NCBI RefSeq assembly: GCF_026342735.1
Contig: NZ_JAPEMM010000002.1
Location: 496,001-560,000, forward strand
Length of the DNA stretch: 64,000 nucleotides
Direction: 5' to 3'
Source: Streptomyces sp. NBC_00193
GTDB taxonomy: Bacteria; Actinomycetota; Actinomycetes; Streptomycetales; Streptomycetaceae
Below, in pieces: positions 25,321 to 34,953 of the stretch (positions are counted from its first letter, which is position 1; the number at the start of each line of letters is the position of its first letter). The notes beneath the pieces were generated by a model, which saw nothing but the letters and a program-made list of their open reading frames with translations, was not told where the DNA came from and did not search any database. Both the position numbers and the translations under genes were made by a program.

Positions 25321-26706
25321 GGGTCGGTCCTCGTGCCCGGGCACCCGGCCCGGCGGCCCGCCGCTGCCGACCGCGCGGAAGAGGGCGTGGAGCAGCACCG
25401 CGGCGAGCGTGCCCGCCACCACCCCGCTGCCGAGGACGGTCCGGGCCCAGGTGGGGAACCCCTGGTAGAGGTCGGGGGCCACCACCGGCAGCAGTCCGGC
25501 GGTGAGGGCCAGCGCGATCACGGTGGAGCCCCCGCCGGCGCCGGGCGCGGTCCGCCCGAGCATGTCGACGCCCATCACCGCGATGATCCCGTAGATCACC
25601 AGCGCGGATCCGCCCACGACGGGTGCGGGGACCGCGGCGATCAGCCGGGAGACGGGTGCCAGCAGGCCGACGGCGACGAGCAGCACTCCCGCGCCGGCGG
25701 TCACGAAGCGGCTGCGGACCCCGGTGAGCCGTCCGATGCCGATGTTCTCGGCGCTCGTGACCATCAGCGAGGTGCCGAACAGTCCGCCGAACACCGAGAT
25801 CAGCGCGTCGGCCCGGGCCACCCGGGGCACGTCGCGTCCGGGGTCGCTCGCGCGCCCCACGGTCTCGCTGTTCAGGACGGTCTGCCCGGTGATCTCCGCG
25901 AGGGTGGTCAGGCTGAAGACGAGGAGGGGCAGCGCGGCGAGCACGTCGAAGTGCGGTGCGCCGTACGGGAGGAGGTGCGGGAGGGTCAGGCCCCCGCCGG
26001 CTCCGCCCACGGGCGCGAGGTGACCGAGGCCGGTCGTGAGCGCGATGAGGGTGCCCGCGCCCATGCCGAGGAGGACGGCGGTCTGCCGCCAGATCCCGCG
26101 CAGCACCATGAGGAACAGCACCGTGCAGCCGATGGTGGCGCCGGCCAGCACGACGGCCGAGGGCGCGGCGTACCCGGGACTTCCGGGGCGGCCTGTGACC
26201 AGTTGGGCGGCGACCCGGATCATCGCGATCCCGATGAGCAGCACGGTGGTGCCCATGACCAGGGGCGGGAAGAGCCGGACGACCTTCGCGTAGAAGGGCA
26301 GTACGGCGAAGAGCAGCGCCGCGGCGAGGAGCACCGAGCCGGTCGCGGTCGCGGGGCCGTGGTCCTTGGCTATCTGGAGGAAGAGCGCGGTGGCCGCCCC
26401 GCCGGGGAGCATGACGAACGGCAGCCGGGCCCCGAACCGCCACACCCCGAGGGACTGGAGCAGGGTGCCGGCGCCGCAGAGCACGAGGGTGGCGCTGAGC
26501 AGGGAGGCGGTGTGCGCGGCGCCGAGGCCGAGCGCCTGGCCGGTCAGGAACGTGGTGGAGACGGGCGCGGCCACCATGGCCAGGACGTGCTGGGCGGACA
26601 GCGGGGCCAGCCGGCGCAGCGGCAGCCGCTCGTCCACCGGGCTGACCGGGGCCGTGGTCTTCGCGGCCTTCGTGGCCTTCGCGGCCTTCGCGGAGGCGGC
26701 TCTCAT
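25312..26706 (-). CDS. NCS2 family nucleobase (uracil/xanthine) permease
   Basis: The protein has 464 residues and about 12-14 helices. Family motifs are QHVLAMVAAPVSTTFL near the start, the loop ALPLLVFSLTTLAEITGQTVLN with the substrate-binding Glu, and 'GLFGTSLMVTSAENIGI' with the TSxxEN-type motif. The N-terminus has a short KAAKATKAAKTT run. The ATG at 26706 overlaps the stop of the arylsulfotransferase gene by four bases, so the pair is co-translated. Substrate choice among purines and uracil cannot be read. Confidence 0.88.
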   Translation of the reverse strand: MRAASAKAAKATKAAKTTAPVSPVDERLPLRRLAPLSAQHVLAMVAAPVSTTFLTGQALGLGAAHTASLLSATLVLCGAGTLLQSLGVWRFGARLPFVMLPGGAATALFLQIAKDHGPATATGSVLLAAALLFAVLPFYAKVVRLFPPLVMGTTVLLIGIAMIRVAAQLVTGRPGSPGYAAPSAVVLAGATIGCTVLFLMVLRGIWRQTAVLLGMGAGTLIALTTGLGHLAPVGGAGGGLTLPHLLPYGAPHFDVLAALPLLVFSLTTLAEITGQTVLNSETVGRASDPGRDVPRVARADALISVFGGLFGTSLMVTSAENIGIGRLTGVRSRFVTAGAGVLLVAVGLLAPVSRLIAAVPAPVVGGSALVIYGIIAVMGVDMLGRTAPGAGGGSTVIALALTAGLLPVVAPDLYQGFPTWARTVLGSGVVAGTLAAVLLHALFRAVGSGGPPGRVPGHEDRPAD

Positions 26707-27833
26707 CGGGCGGCCTCTCTGTTCAGCCAGGGCAGCTCTTCGGCGGTGTAGCGGTAGGCGCGGAAAACCGCGTTGGGTTCCGACGGGAACAGGCCGCGGA
26801 CCTCGGACTCCTGGTAGGCGCCGAAGTGGGGGACGACGTACTCCCAGCAGAGGTAGCCCTCGGGGGTCACCTCGAAGAGGCGGCCGGACGGGGAGTCGGT
26901 GACGAGGGTGTTGCCGCCGGCGAGGCGCTGGGCGCTGCCCATGAACGGGGCGAAGAAGGCCTCGCGGGCGGGGTCGTGGTACTCCCAGACGATCTTGCCC
27001 GAGGAGCGCTCGACCTCGATGACCCGGGAGTAGGGGACGTCCGATCCGGGCCGGAAGACGCCGTTGTCGAACACCAGCACCCTGCCGTCGGCGAGTTCGG
27101 TGGGTGCGTGCTGCTGCGAGACGACTCCGGGCTCGGTGCGCCAGAGGATCTCGCCGGTCTCCCGGCTGATGACGACGACGGCGGAGACGCTGCGCAGGCT
27201 GGCGAGGACGTTCCCGTCGGCCAGCGGTACGACGCTGTTGATGAGCGGCCAGTGTTCGCGCGCGTAGTCGGGGTGCAGGGCGTACTCGGCCCGGTCGAGG
27301 TGTTCGGCCGCGCTCCAGGACCAGCGTACGGAGCCGTCGGCGTCGACCTCGGTGATGGTGTCGGCCCACACCGTGCCGTCGGCCGCCTCCGACCCGGGCA
27401 CTCCCCCGAGCACGCCCGCCGCGTCGTCCCCGCGCAGCGGTTCGAGCGCGGTGTAGAGCACGCGCCCGCCGCCGAGGTGGTGGGCGTCGTGGTGCTGGAG
27501 GGGGTCGCGGTGTTCCCGCAGGACGGTGCCGTCCGGGGTGGCTTCGAGCATCACGCCGCCGCGGTACTTGTGCCACATCGGGAAGAGCGCCTCCTCGCCG
27601 GGGAGCACACCGCTGTAGGCGAGGTTGCCGTTGGCGAGGATCCGGGCGTGCCGGCCGGGGCGGTAGGGCAGCCGCCACTCGTGGACCACCTCGCCGTGGA
27701 TGTCGATCAGGTACACCTCGCCGGTGCCGGTGAGCGGGGCGAAGAGGGTGTACCCGCCTGCCGTGGCGTCGGGGTCGAGGGCGATGAGACCGGTGCCGCG
27801 GCGGCGGCGGAAGTTCTGGTCGACCGGGGGCAT
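26703..27833 (-). CDS. Arylsulfotransferase (ASST) family protein
   Basis: The protein has 376 residues. It forms a beta-propeller with repeated 'DGxVLxxF/DxxGxIxWxY' blades, for example GGRVLYTALE, DGRVLVFDNG, SGKIVWEYHDPARE and SGRLFEVTPEG. His residues cluster in QHHDAHHLGG. Bacterial ASSTs transfer sulfate between phenols without PAPS, but many propeller homologues are not enzymes. No signal peptide is present, unlike the periplasmic Gram-negative enzymes. GGAGGA six bases before ATG 27833 fixes the start. It is first in an operon with the NCS2 permease and divergent from an XRE-cupin regulator. Confidence 0.8.
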   Translation of the reverse strand: MPPVDQNFRRRRGTGLIALDPDATAGGYTLFAPLTGTGEVYLIDIHGEVVHEWRLPYRPGRHARILANGNLAYSGVLPGEEALFPMWHKYRGGVMLEATPDGTVLREHRDPLQHHDAHHLGGGRVLYTALEPLRGDDAAGVLGGVPGSEAADGTVWADTITEVDADGSVRWSWSAAEHLDRAEYALHPDYAREHWPLINSVVPLADGNVLASLRSVSAVVVISRETGEILWRTEPGVVSQQHAPTELADGRVLVFDNGVFRPGSDVPYSRVIEVERSSGKIVWEYHDPAREAFFAPFMGSAQRLAGGNTLVTDSPSGRLFEVTPEGYLCWEYVVPHFGAYQESEVRGLFPSEPNAVFRAYRYTAEELPWLNREAAR

Positions 27834-27982
27834 GCTGTCCTCCTGCGGAGCGTGAAACTTTGTTTGATACGAGCAATCTTCTTTGAAGTTAGCGGTGCGT
27901 TGTTGCGGCACTGTGAAGGGCGTGCGAAGCCCGCGGCCGGGTGCGGGAAGATGATCGTCAGAGGCGGGGTACGAGGAGCGGG

Positions 27983-28633
27983 GTGTGCGGTCAGGTGGAA
28001 GACGAGACGTCCGAGCGGAGGATCGGTGCGGGCATCCGCAGGCGGCGCAGGGCGCTGGACCTCACCCTCGCCGAGGTGGCCGCGCGCAGCGGGCTGTCCT
28101 CGCCCTTCCTCAGCCAGATCGAGAACGACCGGGCCCGCCCCAGCATGCGTTCGCTCCAGCGGGTGGCCGACGCCCTGGACACCACGGCCGTGCAGCTGAT
28201 GGCCGCCGGTGAGACCCCGCGCCGCGTGGACATCGTGCGGGCCGACGCCGATCCCGGGCTCGATGCCGGGCTCGAATCCGGGGCGGATGCGGGAGCGAAT
28301 TCCCGTGCGGATGCCGGGGTGGATGCCGGGCCGGATCGGACGGCCCGGGTCCGTCCGCTCGTACGCGGCCAGCACCAGATGCACGCGCTGGAGTTCACCG
28401 GGGACCACGACGCCGAGCGCGCGTTCCGGCACCGCAACGACGAGTTGATGTACGTCGCCGACGGCGTCGCCGAGGTGGAGGTGGACGGGCGGACCCACCG
28501 TCTGGGCCGCGGCGACACGTTGTACCTCACCGGCGGGGTGGAGCACCGCTGGCGGGCAGTGGAGGCGGGCACGCGGGTGCTGCTCGTCGCCGTCGCCGAT
28601 CACGTCGAGGCCGTCGTGGACCCCCTCGGCTGA
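27983..28633 (+). CDS. XRE-family regulator with C-terminal cupin domain
   Basis: The protein is about 216 residues. An XRE helix-turn-helix (LTLAEVAARSGLSSPFLSQIE) is followed by a low-complexity linker built on the tripeptide Asp-Ala-Gly and then a cupin_2 domain (RNDELMYVADGVAEVEVDG ... GDTLYLTGGVEHRW). Such proteins sense small metabolites. I start at GTG 27983 with GAGGAG four bases upstream; GTG 27941 and 27995 are alternatives. The AT-rich 149-base spacer to the arylsulfotransferase gene suggests it regulates that operon. Confidence 0.85.
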   Translation: MCGQVEDETSERRIGAGIRRRRRALDLTLAEVAARSGLSSPFLSQIENDRARPSMRSLQRVADALDTTAVQLMAAGETPRRVDIVRADADPGLDAGLESGADAGANSRADAGVDAGPDRTARVRPLVRGQHQMHALEFTGDHDAERAFRHRNDELMYVADGVAEVEVDGRTHRLGRGDTLYLTGGVEHRWRAVEAGTRVLLVAVADHVEAVVDPLG

Positions 28634-28694
28634 GGCGGGGCCCACAGCGTCCCCGAGGCCGTGTGGCCGTGTGGCCGGTGGCGCGCGTCCCGCC

Positions 28695-29864
28695 TCAGGC
28701 AGCCGTGCGGGCCTCGCGCAGGGCCTGGTGGACGGACCAGGCCACCGAGACCAGGGGCACCGCCACAACGGCCCCCACGATCCCGGCGGCGATGGCTCCC
28801 GCGACCACGGACAGGGCCACCACCATCGGGTGCAGGCGCACCGCCCAGCTCATCACGAGGGGGTGCAGCAGGTGCCCTTCGATCTGGCCGATGACCACGA
28901 TGAGCGCGACCACCAGGGCCGCCACGAGCGGCCCCTGGGTGGCGAGGGCGACGACGGCGGCCACACCGAGGGCGACCGGGGACCCGATGAGCGGGACGAA
29001 GGCGGCGACGAACTCCAGCAGGGCGAGCGGGACGGCCAGCGGGACGCCGAGGAGGTAGAGCGCGATGCCCACGAGGACGGCGTTGGTCGCGGCCACGAGC
29101 ACGATGCCGTGGGTGTAGCCAGTGAAGGTCCGCCACGCGGCCCGTCCGGCCGCGGCCACCCGCTCCCGTGCGCCTCCGGGCAGTTGTGCGCAGAACCAGT
29201 TCCACTGCCGGTCGCCCGAGTAGGTGAAGAAGACCGAGCAGAACAGCCCGAGGGCCGCCACGGTGAACACCGCCACGACCCGTCCCGCACCGCTGAGCGC
29301 CGTGCTCAGCAGGGTGGAGCGGTGGCTCGACAGGTAGTCGCCGATCTTCGACTGGGCGTCGCTCAGGGCGTGCGCGTCGAGCCGGAACGGCGGTCCCTGG
29401 AGCCAGCTCTGGATCCGGCCCAGCCCGTCGCGGAACTCGCGCACCAGCGCCGGCCATTCCCCCTCGACGGCCTCGCCGACCAGCGCGAGGGCGCCGAGCA
29501 CCAGGATCAGGCTGCCGATCAGCGCGCAGGCCACGGCGAGCCCGCGGGGCATCACCCGGGCCAGCAGCCCGGCGGGCGGGCGCAGCATGGCCGCCGCGAC
29601 CAGGCCGAGGAAGAGGGCCAGGGCGAGCTCGTGGAACCGTCCCAGGACGGCGAACACCGCGTACGCCGCCGCGCCGACGACCAGCAGCCGCCAGGCGTAC
29701 CCGGCCGCCGTCCGCAGGCCCGGGGCCACCGGGGTCTCCGCCCGTGCGGCGGTCGGGGACGCCGCGCCGGCCGGGGTACGGTCCCGGCCGGCCCGGTCCG
29801 CGCCGCGGGGGCGGCCGCCGGGCGGGAGCCGCCGGGCGGGCCGCGTCACGAGTCGCCTGGTCAT
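28695..29864 (-). CDS. AI-2E family transporter
   Basis: The protein has 389 residues. After a 45-residue basic leader come about eight hydrophobic helices in the AI-2E/PurR-type permease pattern. Marks are VPLALLEFVAAFVPLIGSPVAL and QIEGHLLHPLVMSWAVRLHPM, the conserved signature. The family includes the TqsA quorum-signal exporter and Na+/H+ antiporters; the role here is not known. I take ATG 29864 (GGAGG eleven bases upstream) over an in-frame start at 29909. It converges on the XRE-cupin gene with a 60-base gap. Confidence 0.88.
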   Translation of the reverse strand: MTRRLVTRPARRLPPGGRPRGADRAGRDRTPAGAASPTAARAETPVAPGLRTAAGYAWRLLVVGAAAYAVFAVLGRFHELALALFLGLVAAAMLRPPAGLLARVMPRGLAVACALIGSLILVLGALALVGEAVEGEWPALVREFRDGLGRIQSWLQGPPFRLDAHALSDAQSKIGDYLSSHRSTLLSTALSGAGRVVAVFTVAALGLFCSVFFTYSGDRQWNWFCAQLPGGARERVAAAGRAAWRTFTGYTHGIVLVAATNAVLVGIALYLLGVPLAVPLALLEFVAAFVPLIGSPVALGVAAVVALATQGPLVAALVVALIVVIGQIEGHLLHPLVMSWAVRLHPMVVALSVVAGAIAAGIVGAVVAVPLVSVAWSVHQALREARTAA

Positions 29865-29971
29865 GTGCGGCCGCACCTCCGGGGTGTGTTGGTCCCCTCG
29901 GGCTATCACCCCGGTGGCGGCCGCCCCGTGCGCCGCGCAGCGCGTTCGCCCGAAGGCCTCATCACCGTTGG

Positions 29972-29998
29972 GCCGAAGGAGCCGAAGGAGCCGAAGGA
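29972..29998. repeat. GCCGAAGGA x3 tandem repeat
   Basis: Three perfect copies of a 9-base unit lie in the 289-base spacer between the divergent AI-2E and I36-type genes. No other feature is clear in that spacer. Confidence 0.6.
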
Positions 29999-30153
29999 GT
30001 GGGCCCGGGCGTTGCCCCTGCTCGGGTGAGTTCGCTGGTCACAGGGGGTTTCCCGGACCGGGCCGCCGACGGGCGACGGGAAACCCGTCGACCCCGGTGC
30101 CCGCCGGGGACAGGCTCTTGGTGTCAGCACGGAGCAAGACCCGAGGGGACACC

Positions 30154-30525
30154 ATGCGCAAGATGATCCGCGGCGCCGCCGCGTTCGCCACCGCCGCGGC
30201 CGCCGTCGTCGCACTGAGCGGAGCCGCCGGAGCGTCCGGCGCGCAGCCGGCCGACACGTGGGCCGGCTGCCCGGACGGGGCGGTCTGCATCTACCCACAG
30301 AACCAGAACCCCGCCGTCAGCCCGAGCCACGTCTTCTACAGCTACGGGGCCCACAACCTCACCAACCAGTACGGCAACCACTGGGTCCTCAACAACCAGT
30401 ACGGCGGGGCCACCGCACGTCTGTGCGCCGGCTCCAACGGGGTCAACTGCGGCAACCCCATCGCCCAGGGCACCGGGGTCTACGCCGACCTCGGGCCGGT
30501 CAACTCGATCACCCTCAACCGCTAG
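30154..30525 (+). CDS. Secreted peptidase inhibitor family I36-like protein
   Basis: The protein has 123 residues. A Sec signal peptide (residues 1-~29, ending ASGAQ) is followed by a small domain starting with CPDGAVCIYPQNQN. That Cys-x5-Cys is the first disulfide of the I36/beta-gamma-crystallin-like inhibitor family, known from the Streptomyces metalloproteinase inhibitor SMPI. A second Cys pair, LCAGSNGVNCGNP, occurs near the end. It should act outside the cell. GAGGGG precedes the ATG by six bases. A strong terminator follows. Confidence 0.8.
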   Translation: MRKMIRGAAAFATAAAAVVALSGAAGASGAQPADTWAGCPDGAVCIYPQNQNPAVSPSHVFYSYGAHNLTNQYGNHWVLNNQYGGATARLCAGSNGVNCGNPIAQGTGVYADLGPVNSITLNR

Positions 30526-30573
30526 CGACAGCCAGGGACAGGCGAGCACGTAAGCCTGTTCTGCATACGTAAA

Positions 30574-30614
30574 GGCGTTCCGGAGCCCGGCACCCGGCCG
30601 GGCTCCGGAACGCC
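30574..30614 (+). terminator. Strong stem-loop terminator after the I36-type gene
   Basis: Seventeen-base perfect arms (30574-30590 and 30598-30614) with a 7-base loop lie 49 bases after the stop codon. Confidence 0.85.
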
Positions 30615-30709
30615 GCCGTTTCCCGCCACACCGCACGAACGGCCGGTCGGCCCTCCGACCCCCGCGATAGCCTGGGCACCTGCCTCTCACAGCCTGGGCG
30701 CACATTGCC

Positions 30710-33700
30710 ATGGGGGACCTCTTGGGGGATCCGGACCGCGTGAGCGGGACCGCGGCGGGCTTTCCCGCCCAGTTGAGAAGGTTGCGCGTGCAGCGCGGCC
30801 TGTCGCTCGGCGACCTCGCCCGGCGCACGCACTACAGCAAGGGCTACCTCAGCAAGATCGAGACCGGTGCGAAGCCGGTCACCCTCGATGTCGCCCGCAG
30901 CTGCGACCGGGTCCTCGAAGCCGGGGGCGAACTCCTGCGGCTGGTACCGGAGCGCCCGGAGAACGAGGAGTCCGGGCGCCCGGCAGCCGGATCCCGTGCC
31001 GAGCAGGCCCACCGGCCCGGCCCCTCCGACCCTCCCTACCCTCCCGGCACCCCCGGCCCGCCCCGCCAGCGCGGTCCGCAGTCGGACGGCGCGTGCCCCT
31101 ACCGCGGCCTGTCCGCGTTCACCCCGCAGGACTCCCGGTGGTTCTTCGGCCGGGAGCGGGCCACGGCCGCCCTCGTCGAGCGGGTCCACGACCGGCTCGG
31201 GCACGGCCCGTTGCTCCTCGTCGCCCGATCGGGCGCAGGCAAGTCCTCCCTGCTCAGCGCGGGTCTGGTACCGGCCCTGCGGCGCGGCGGGCTCCCGGTG
31301 GCGGGGGCCGACGGCTGGCCGGTCGTCCGGTTCACCCCCACCGCGCACCCGCTGCGGGAGCTGCTCGAAGCCACCGTCAAGGCGGTGGGGGGCGACCTCG
31401 GCGTCACCCCGGAGCAGTTGACCGCCCACCCGGAACGCCTGCTCGAATCCGTCCACCGGCTGACGAGCGGGACCGGCCCCCTCCCCGCGTCGGACGGGCT
31501 CCGGCCGGCGACCGTGCGGCCGGTGTTGCTCGTCGACCAGTTCGAAGAGCTGTTCACCCTCTGCTCCGACGAGGAGGAGCGGCGCGCCTTCGTACGGGTG
31601 CTCCTCGCCCTGGCCGCCGCTCCCCCGGCGGCGGCGCCCGGCGGCGCGTACGACCCCGCCGTCGTCGTGCTCGGTGTGCGGGCCGACTTCTCCGGGGAGT
31701 GCCTGGAACTACCCGAGCTGGCCGCCGTGTTCAGCGACGGGCTGTTCGTCCTGCCCCCGATGTCCGTGGCGGAGCTGCGGGAGTCGATCACGCGCCCGGC
31801 CGAGCTCGCCGGACTCGTACTGGAGCCGGGGCTGGTCCCGCTGCTCCTGCGGGACGCGGGCGTACGGGACCCCGGTGCGGGGGATCCCCGTGCGGAGGCC
31901 CCTGGTGCGGAGGCCCCCGGGGCGCGCCCCGGCAGCGGTCCGGACGCCTGGCCGGGGGAGGCTCCTTCCAGCGCCCTGCCCCTGATGTCCCACGCGCTGA
32001 TGGCCACCTGGCAGCGGCGCGAGGGATCCACGCTCACCGTCGCGGGGTACGCGTACGCCGGCGGCATCCAGGGCGCCGTGGCGCGCAGCGCCGAGCACGT
32101 GTTCGCCCGCCTGTACCCGGCCGAGCAGCGGATGGTCCGGCGGCTCCTCGTCCGGCTGGTGCACATCGCCGACGGCACGGGGCCCACCCGGCGCCGGATG
32201 AACCGCACCGCACTGCTGGAGGGCCAGGCCGACTCCGTGCGGGCCGCGGCCGCCCTGGACGCCTTCGTCCGGGCCCGGCTGATCAGCACGGACAGCGACA
32301 CCGTCGAGATCACCCACGAGGCCCTGCTGCACGCCTGGCCGCGGCTGCGCGGCTGGATCCACGCCGACCGGGCCGGGCTGCTCGTCCACCAGCAACTGGC
32401 CCAGGCCGCCGACGAATGGGTGCGCGAGGGCCGCGACCCGTCGGTGCTGTACCGCGGCAGCCGCCTCGCCACCGCCCGCACCTGGGCCGACGAGCTGGAC
32501 GGCCGCAGCCGCCTGGGTCCCCGGGAGGCCGCCTTCCTCGACGCGAGCCGGGCCGCGGAGGAAGCCCGCGATCGTCAGGACCGGCTCCGGGTCCGCCTGC
32601 ACCAGCGGATGCTGGCCACCCTCGTCGTCCTGCTCCTGCTGGCGCTGACCGCCGGCGGGGTGGCGTACCAGCAGCGCGCGGGGGCGCTCGGGCAGGAGCG
32701 GACCGCCCGTTCCCAGGCCCTGGCCGCCCGGTCGCTGTCCCTGTCAGCCGGGCAGCCCGAGGCCTCCATGCTGCTCGCCGAGGCGGCCTACCGGGCCGAG
32801 GCAACGCCCGAGGCCCGCGGCGCCCTGCTCAGCACCCAGTCCCAGCCCTTCCTGGCCCGGCTAGGCGGGCACGGCGGGCCGGTCAACGCGGTGGCCTTCG
32901 CCCCCGACGGCCGGACCCTGGCGACCGCCGGGTCCGACGGGAAGGTGCTGCTGCGGCGGGTGGCCGACCGGACCACGCTCGCCGCCTTCACCGCGCCCGG
33001 CCGGGTGCGCACCGTCGCCTTCAGCCCCGACGGGCGGACCCTGGCGGCCGGTTCCACCGACGGGCCGGTCCGGCTCTGGCCCCTCGGCTCCGGCAGTGGC
33101 TCCGGCGGTGGTTCCGGCGGCGCCGTGTCGGTGCTGCCCCCGAGTACGGCGGGTGCCCGGGCGGTGGCCTTCGCCCCCGACGGGGACACCCTGGCCGTGG
33201 CCGCAGCCGACGGGACCATCCAGTTGCGGGACACCGCCGGGGACCACCGCGAGCGGGCCGTCCTGACCGGGCACACCGCGCGGGTCAACACCCTGGCCTA
33301 CGCCCCGGACGGCCGGAGCCTCGTATCGGCCGGCGCCGACGGGACCGTACGGCTGTGGGACACGCGACGGGCGGAGCCGGCCGCCGTTCTGGAGGGGCAC
33401 ACCGGGGAGGTGCTGGGCGCGGCCTTCGCACCGGACGGGCGTACGGTCGCCACCGGCGGGGTCGACCGTACGGTGCGGCTGTGGGACGTCGACGGGCGGC
33501 GCGCGGCCGCGACACTGGCCGGGCACAGCGACGACGTCAACTCCGTGGCCTACACGCCGGACGGCACCACCGTCATCAGCGGGGGCGGCGACGGCACCAC
33601 CCGGCTGTGGGACGTCCGGGGCGCCCGGCTCACGGCGACGCTGGCCGGGCACACCGACTACGTGCTGGCCGTCTCCGTGGATCCGACGGGATCGGTGCTC

Positions 33701-34726
33701 GCCACCGCCGCGTTCGACCAGTCCGTCGTGCTCTGGGACCTGCGGGGGCCGGTGCTGACGGCGCGCCCGTTCACCGAGGTGTGGCACGCCGCGTACAGCC
33801 CCGACGGGAAACTCCTCGCCACGGCCGACGCCGCTCACACGGTGCGGGTGTGGGACGTGCCGGAACGGCGGATTCTGGCCACTTTCACGGGACACACCGA
33901 GACGGTGTTCTCGGTGGCGTTCGCCCCCGACGGACGCACCCTCGCCTCGGCCGGCGCCGACGGCACCGTACGCCTCTGGGACACCGGCACGCGCGCTCCG
34001 CTCGCCACCCTCACCGGGCACACCGGGACCGTGTTCTCGGTGGCGTTCGCCCCCGACGGACGCACCCTCGCCTCGGCCGGCGCCGACGGCACCGTACGCC
34101 TCTGGGACACCGGCACGCGCAGTCCGCTCGCCATCCTCACCGGGCACACCGACTTCGCCAACGACGTCGTCTTCAGCCCCGACGGACGGACCCTGGCCAG
34201 CGCCGGGGACGATCTGACCGTCCGGCTGTGGGACGTGGCCGGGCGCCGCCCGCTCGCCGCGCTCAGCGGGCACGCGGGGGCGGTACGGGCCGTCGCGTTC
34301 GGCCCGGACGGGCGGACGCTGGCGAGCAGCGGCAACGACGGCACCGTACGGCTGTGGGACGCCGACCAGCGGCGCGTCACCGCGGTGCTGACGGGGCACA
34401 CCGGCTCGGCGCGGGGCATCGCCTTCTCCCCCGACGGGCGGACCCTGGCGAGCAGCGGCAACGACCGTACGGTGCGGCTGTGGGACGTGCCCGGACACCG
34501 GCTCCGGGCCGTGCTGGCAGGCCACACCAACGCGGTGTGGGGAGTCGTCTTCTCCCCCGACGGGCGCACCCTGGCGAGCAGCAGCAACGACGGCACCGTA
34601 CGGCTGTGGAACCCGGATCCCGGCGCCCGGCTGGCGGACATCTGCCGGTCGGTGGGCCGCCTCGGACCGCGGGAGCGGCAGGCGCTGGTGCCCGGCCTGC
34701 CCGTGCGGGGGGCGCGCGGCTGCTAG
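30710..34726 (+). CDS. HTH-STAND NTPase-WD40 repeat signalling protein
   Basis: The protein has 1338 residues. An XRE-type helix-turn-helix occupies ~18-75 (LSLGDLARRTHYSKGYLSKIE). A proline-rich linker leads to an nSTAND1 NTPase with YRGLSAFTPQDSRWFFGRE, Walker A ARSGAGKSS (172-180) and Walker B VLLVDQFEELF (272-282). A membrane helix lies at ~634-653. From ~717 there are fourteen WD40 units ending GTVRLWD-like, enough for two seven-bladed propellers. Units nine and ten are identical over 90 bases at DNA level (33905-33994 and 34031-34120). It is a candidate signal-gated scaffold; the trigger and output are unknown. Confidence 0.9.
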   Translation: MGDLLGDPDRVSGTAAGFPAQLRRLRVQRGLSLGDLARRTHYSKGYLSKIETGAKPVTLDVARSCDRVLEAGGELLRLVPERPENEESGRPAAGSRAEQAHRPGPSDPPYPPGTPGPPRQRGPQSDGACPYRGLSAFTPQDSRWFFGRERATAALVERVHDRLGHGPLLLVARSGAGKSSLLSAGLVPALRRGGLPVAGADGWPVVRFTPTAHPLRELLEATVKAVGGDLGVTPEQLTAHPERLLESVHRLTSGTGPLPASDGLRPATVRPVLLVDQFEELFTLCSDEEERRAFVRVLLALAAAPPAAAPGGAYDPAVVVLGVRADFSGECLELPELAAVFSDGLFVLPPMSVAELRESITRPAELAGLVLEPGLVPLLLRDAGVRDPGAGDPRAEAPGAEAPGARPGSGPDAWPGEAPSSALPLMSHALMATWQRREGSTLTVAGYAYAGGIQGAVARSAEHVFARLYPAEQRMVRRLLVRLVHIADGTGPTRRRMNRTALLEGQADSVRAAAALDAFVRARLISTDSDTVEITHEALLHAWPRLRGWIHADRAGLLVHQQLAQAADEWVREGRDPSVLYRGSRLATARTWADELDGRSRLGPREAAFLDASRAAEEARDRQDRLRVRLHQRMLATLVVLLLLALTAGGVAYQQRAGALGQERTARSQALAARSLSLSAGQPEASMLLAEAAYRAEATPEARGALLSTQSQPFLARLGGHGGPVNAVAFAPDGRTLATAGSDGKVLLRRVADRTTLAAFTAPGRVRTVAFSPDGRTLAAGSTDGPVRLWPLGSGSGSGGGSGGAVSVLPPSTAGARAVAFAPDGDTLAVAAADGTIQLRDTAGDHRERAVLTGHTARVNTLAYAPDGRSLVSAGADGTVRLWDTRRAEPAAVLEGHTGEVLGAAFAPDGRTVATGGVDRTVRLWDVDGRRAAATLAGHSDDVNSVAYTPDGTTVISGGGDGTTRLWDVRGARLTATLAGHTDYVLAVSVDPTGSVLATAAFDQSVVLWDLRGPVLTARPFTEVWHAAYSPDGKLLATADAAHTVRVWDVPERRILATFTGHTETVFSVAFAPDGRTLASAGADGTVRLWDTGTRAPLATLTGHTGTVFSVAFAPDGRTLASAGADGTVRLWDTGTRSPLAILTGHTDFANDVVFSPDGRTLASAGDDLTVRLWDVAGRRPLAALSGHAGAVRAVAFGPDGRTLASSGNDGTVRLWDADQRRVTAVLTGHTGSARGIAFSPDGRTLASSGNDRTVRLWDVPGHRLRAVLAGHTNAVWGVVFSPDGRTLASSSNDGTVRLWNPDPGARLADICRSVGRLGPRERQALVPGLPVRGARGC

Positions 34727-34953
34727 TTGGTGTCTTGTCGATCGGTCCGGCCTACCCGCACCACACGCCCTAAGCCGTCCGGGGTTTCCTCCGGGGTTTC
34801 CCGTTGCCCGTTCGGGTGGTGCCGCGTCCGGACCTCGACGGGGCGCGGCGGCGGCCGACAGGCTGGTCCACGAATCCGGATCCGGCGGCCAAGTGCCGTT
34901 CGGAAGGCCGTGCTTCGCCCCCCGTCCCGCCGCGTGAAACGAGGTCTCCCACC

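Noticed and set aside
34727..34953. c-di-AMP riboswitch before the NlpC/P60 gene
   Set aside because: Such a riboswitch is common ahead of wall hydrolases in actinobacteria, but I could not see its conserved core in this spacer.
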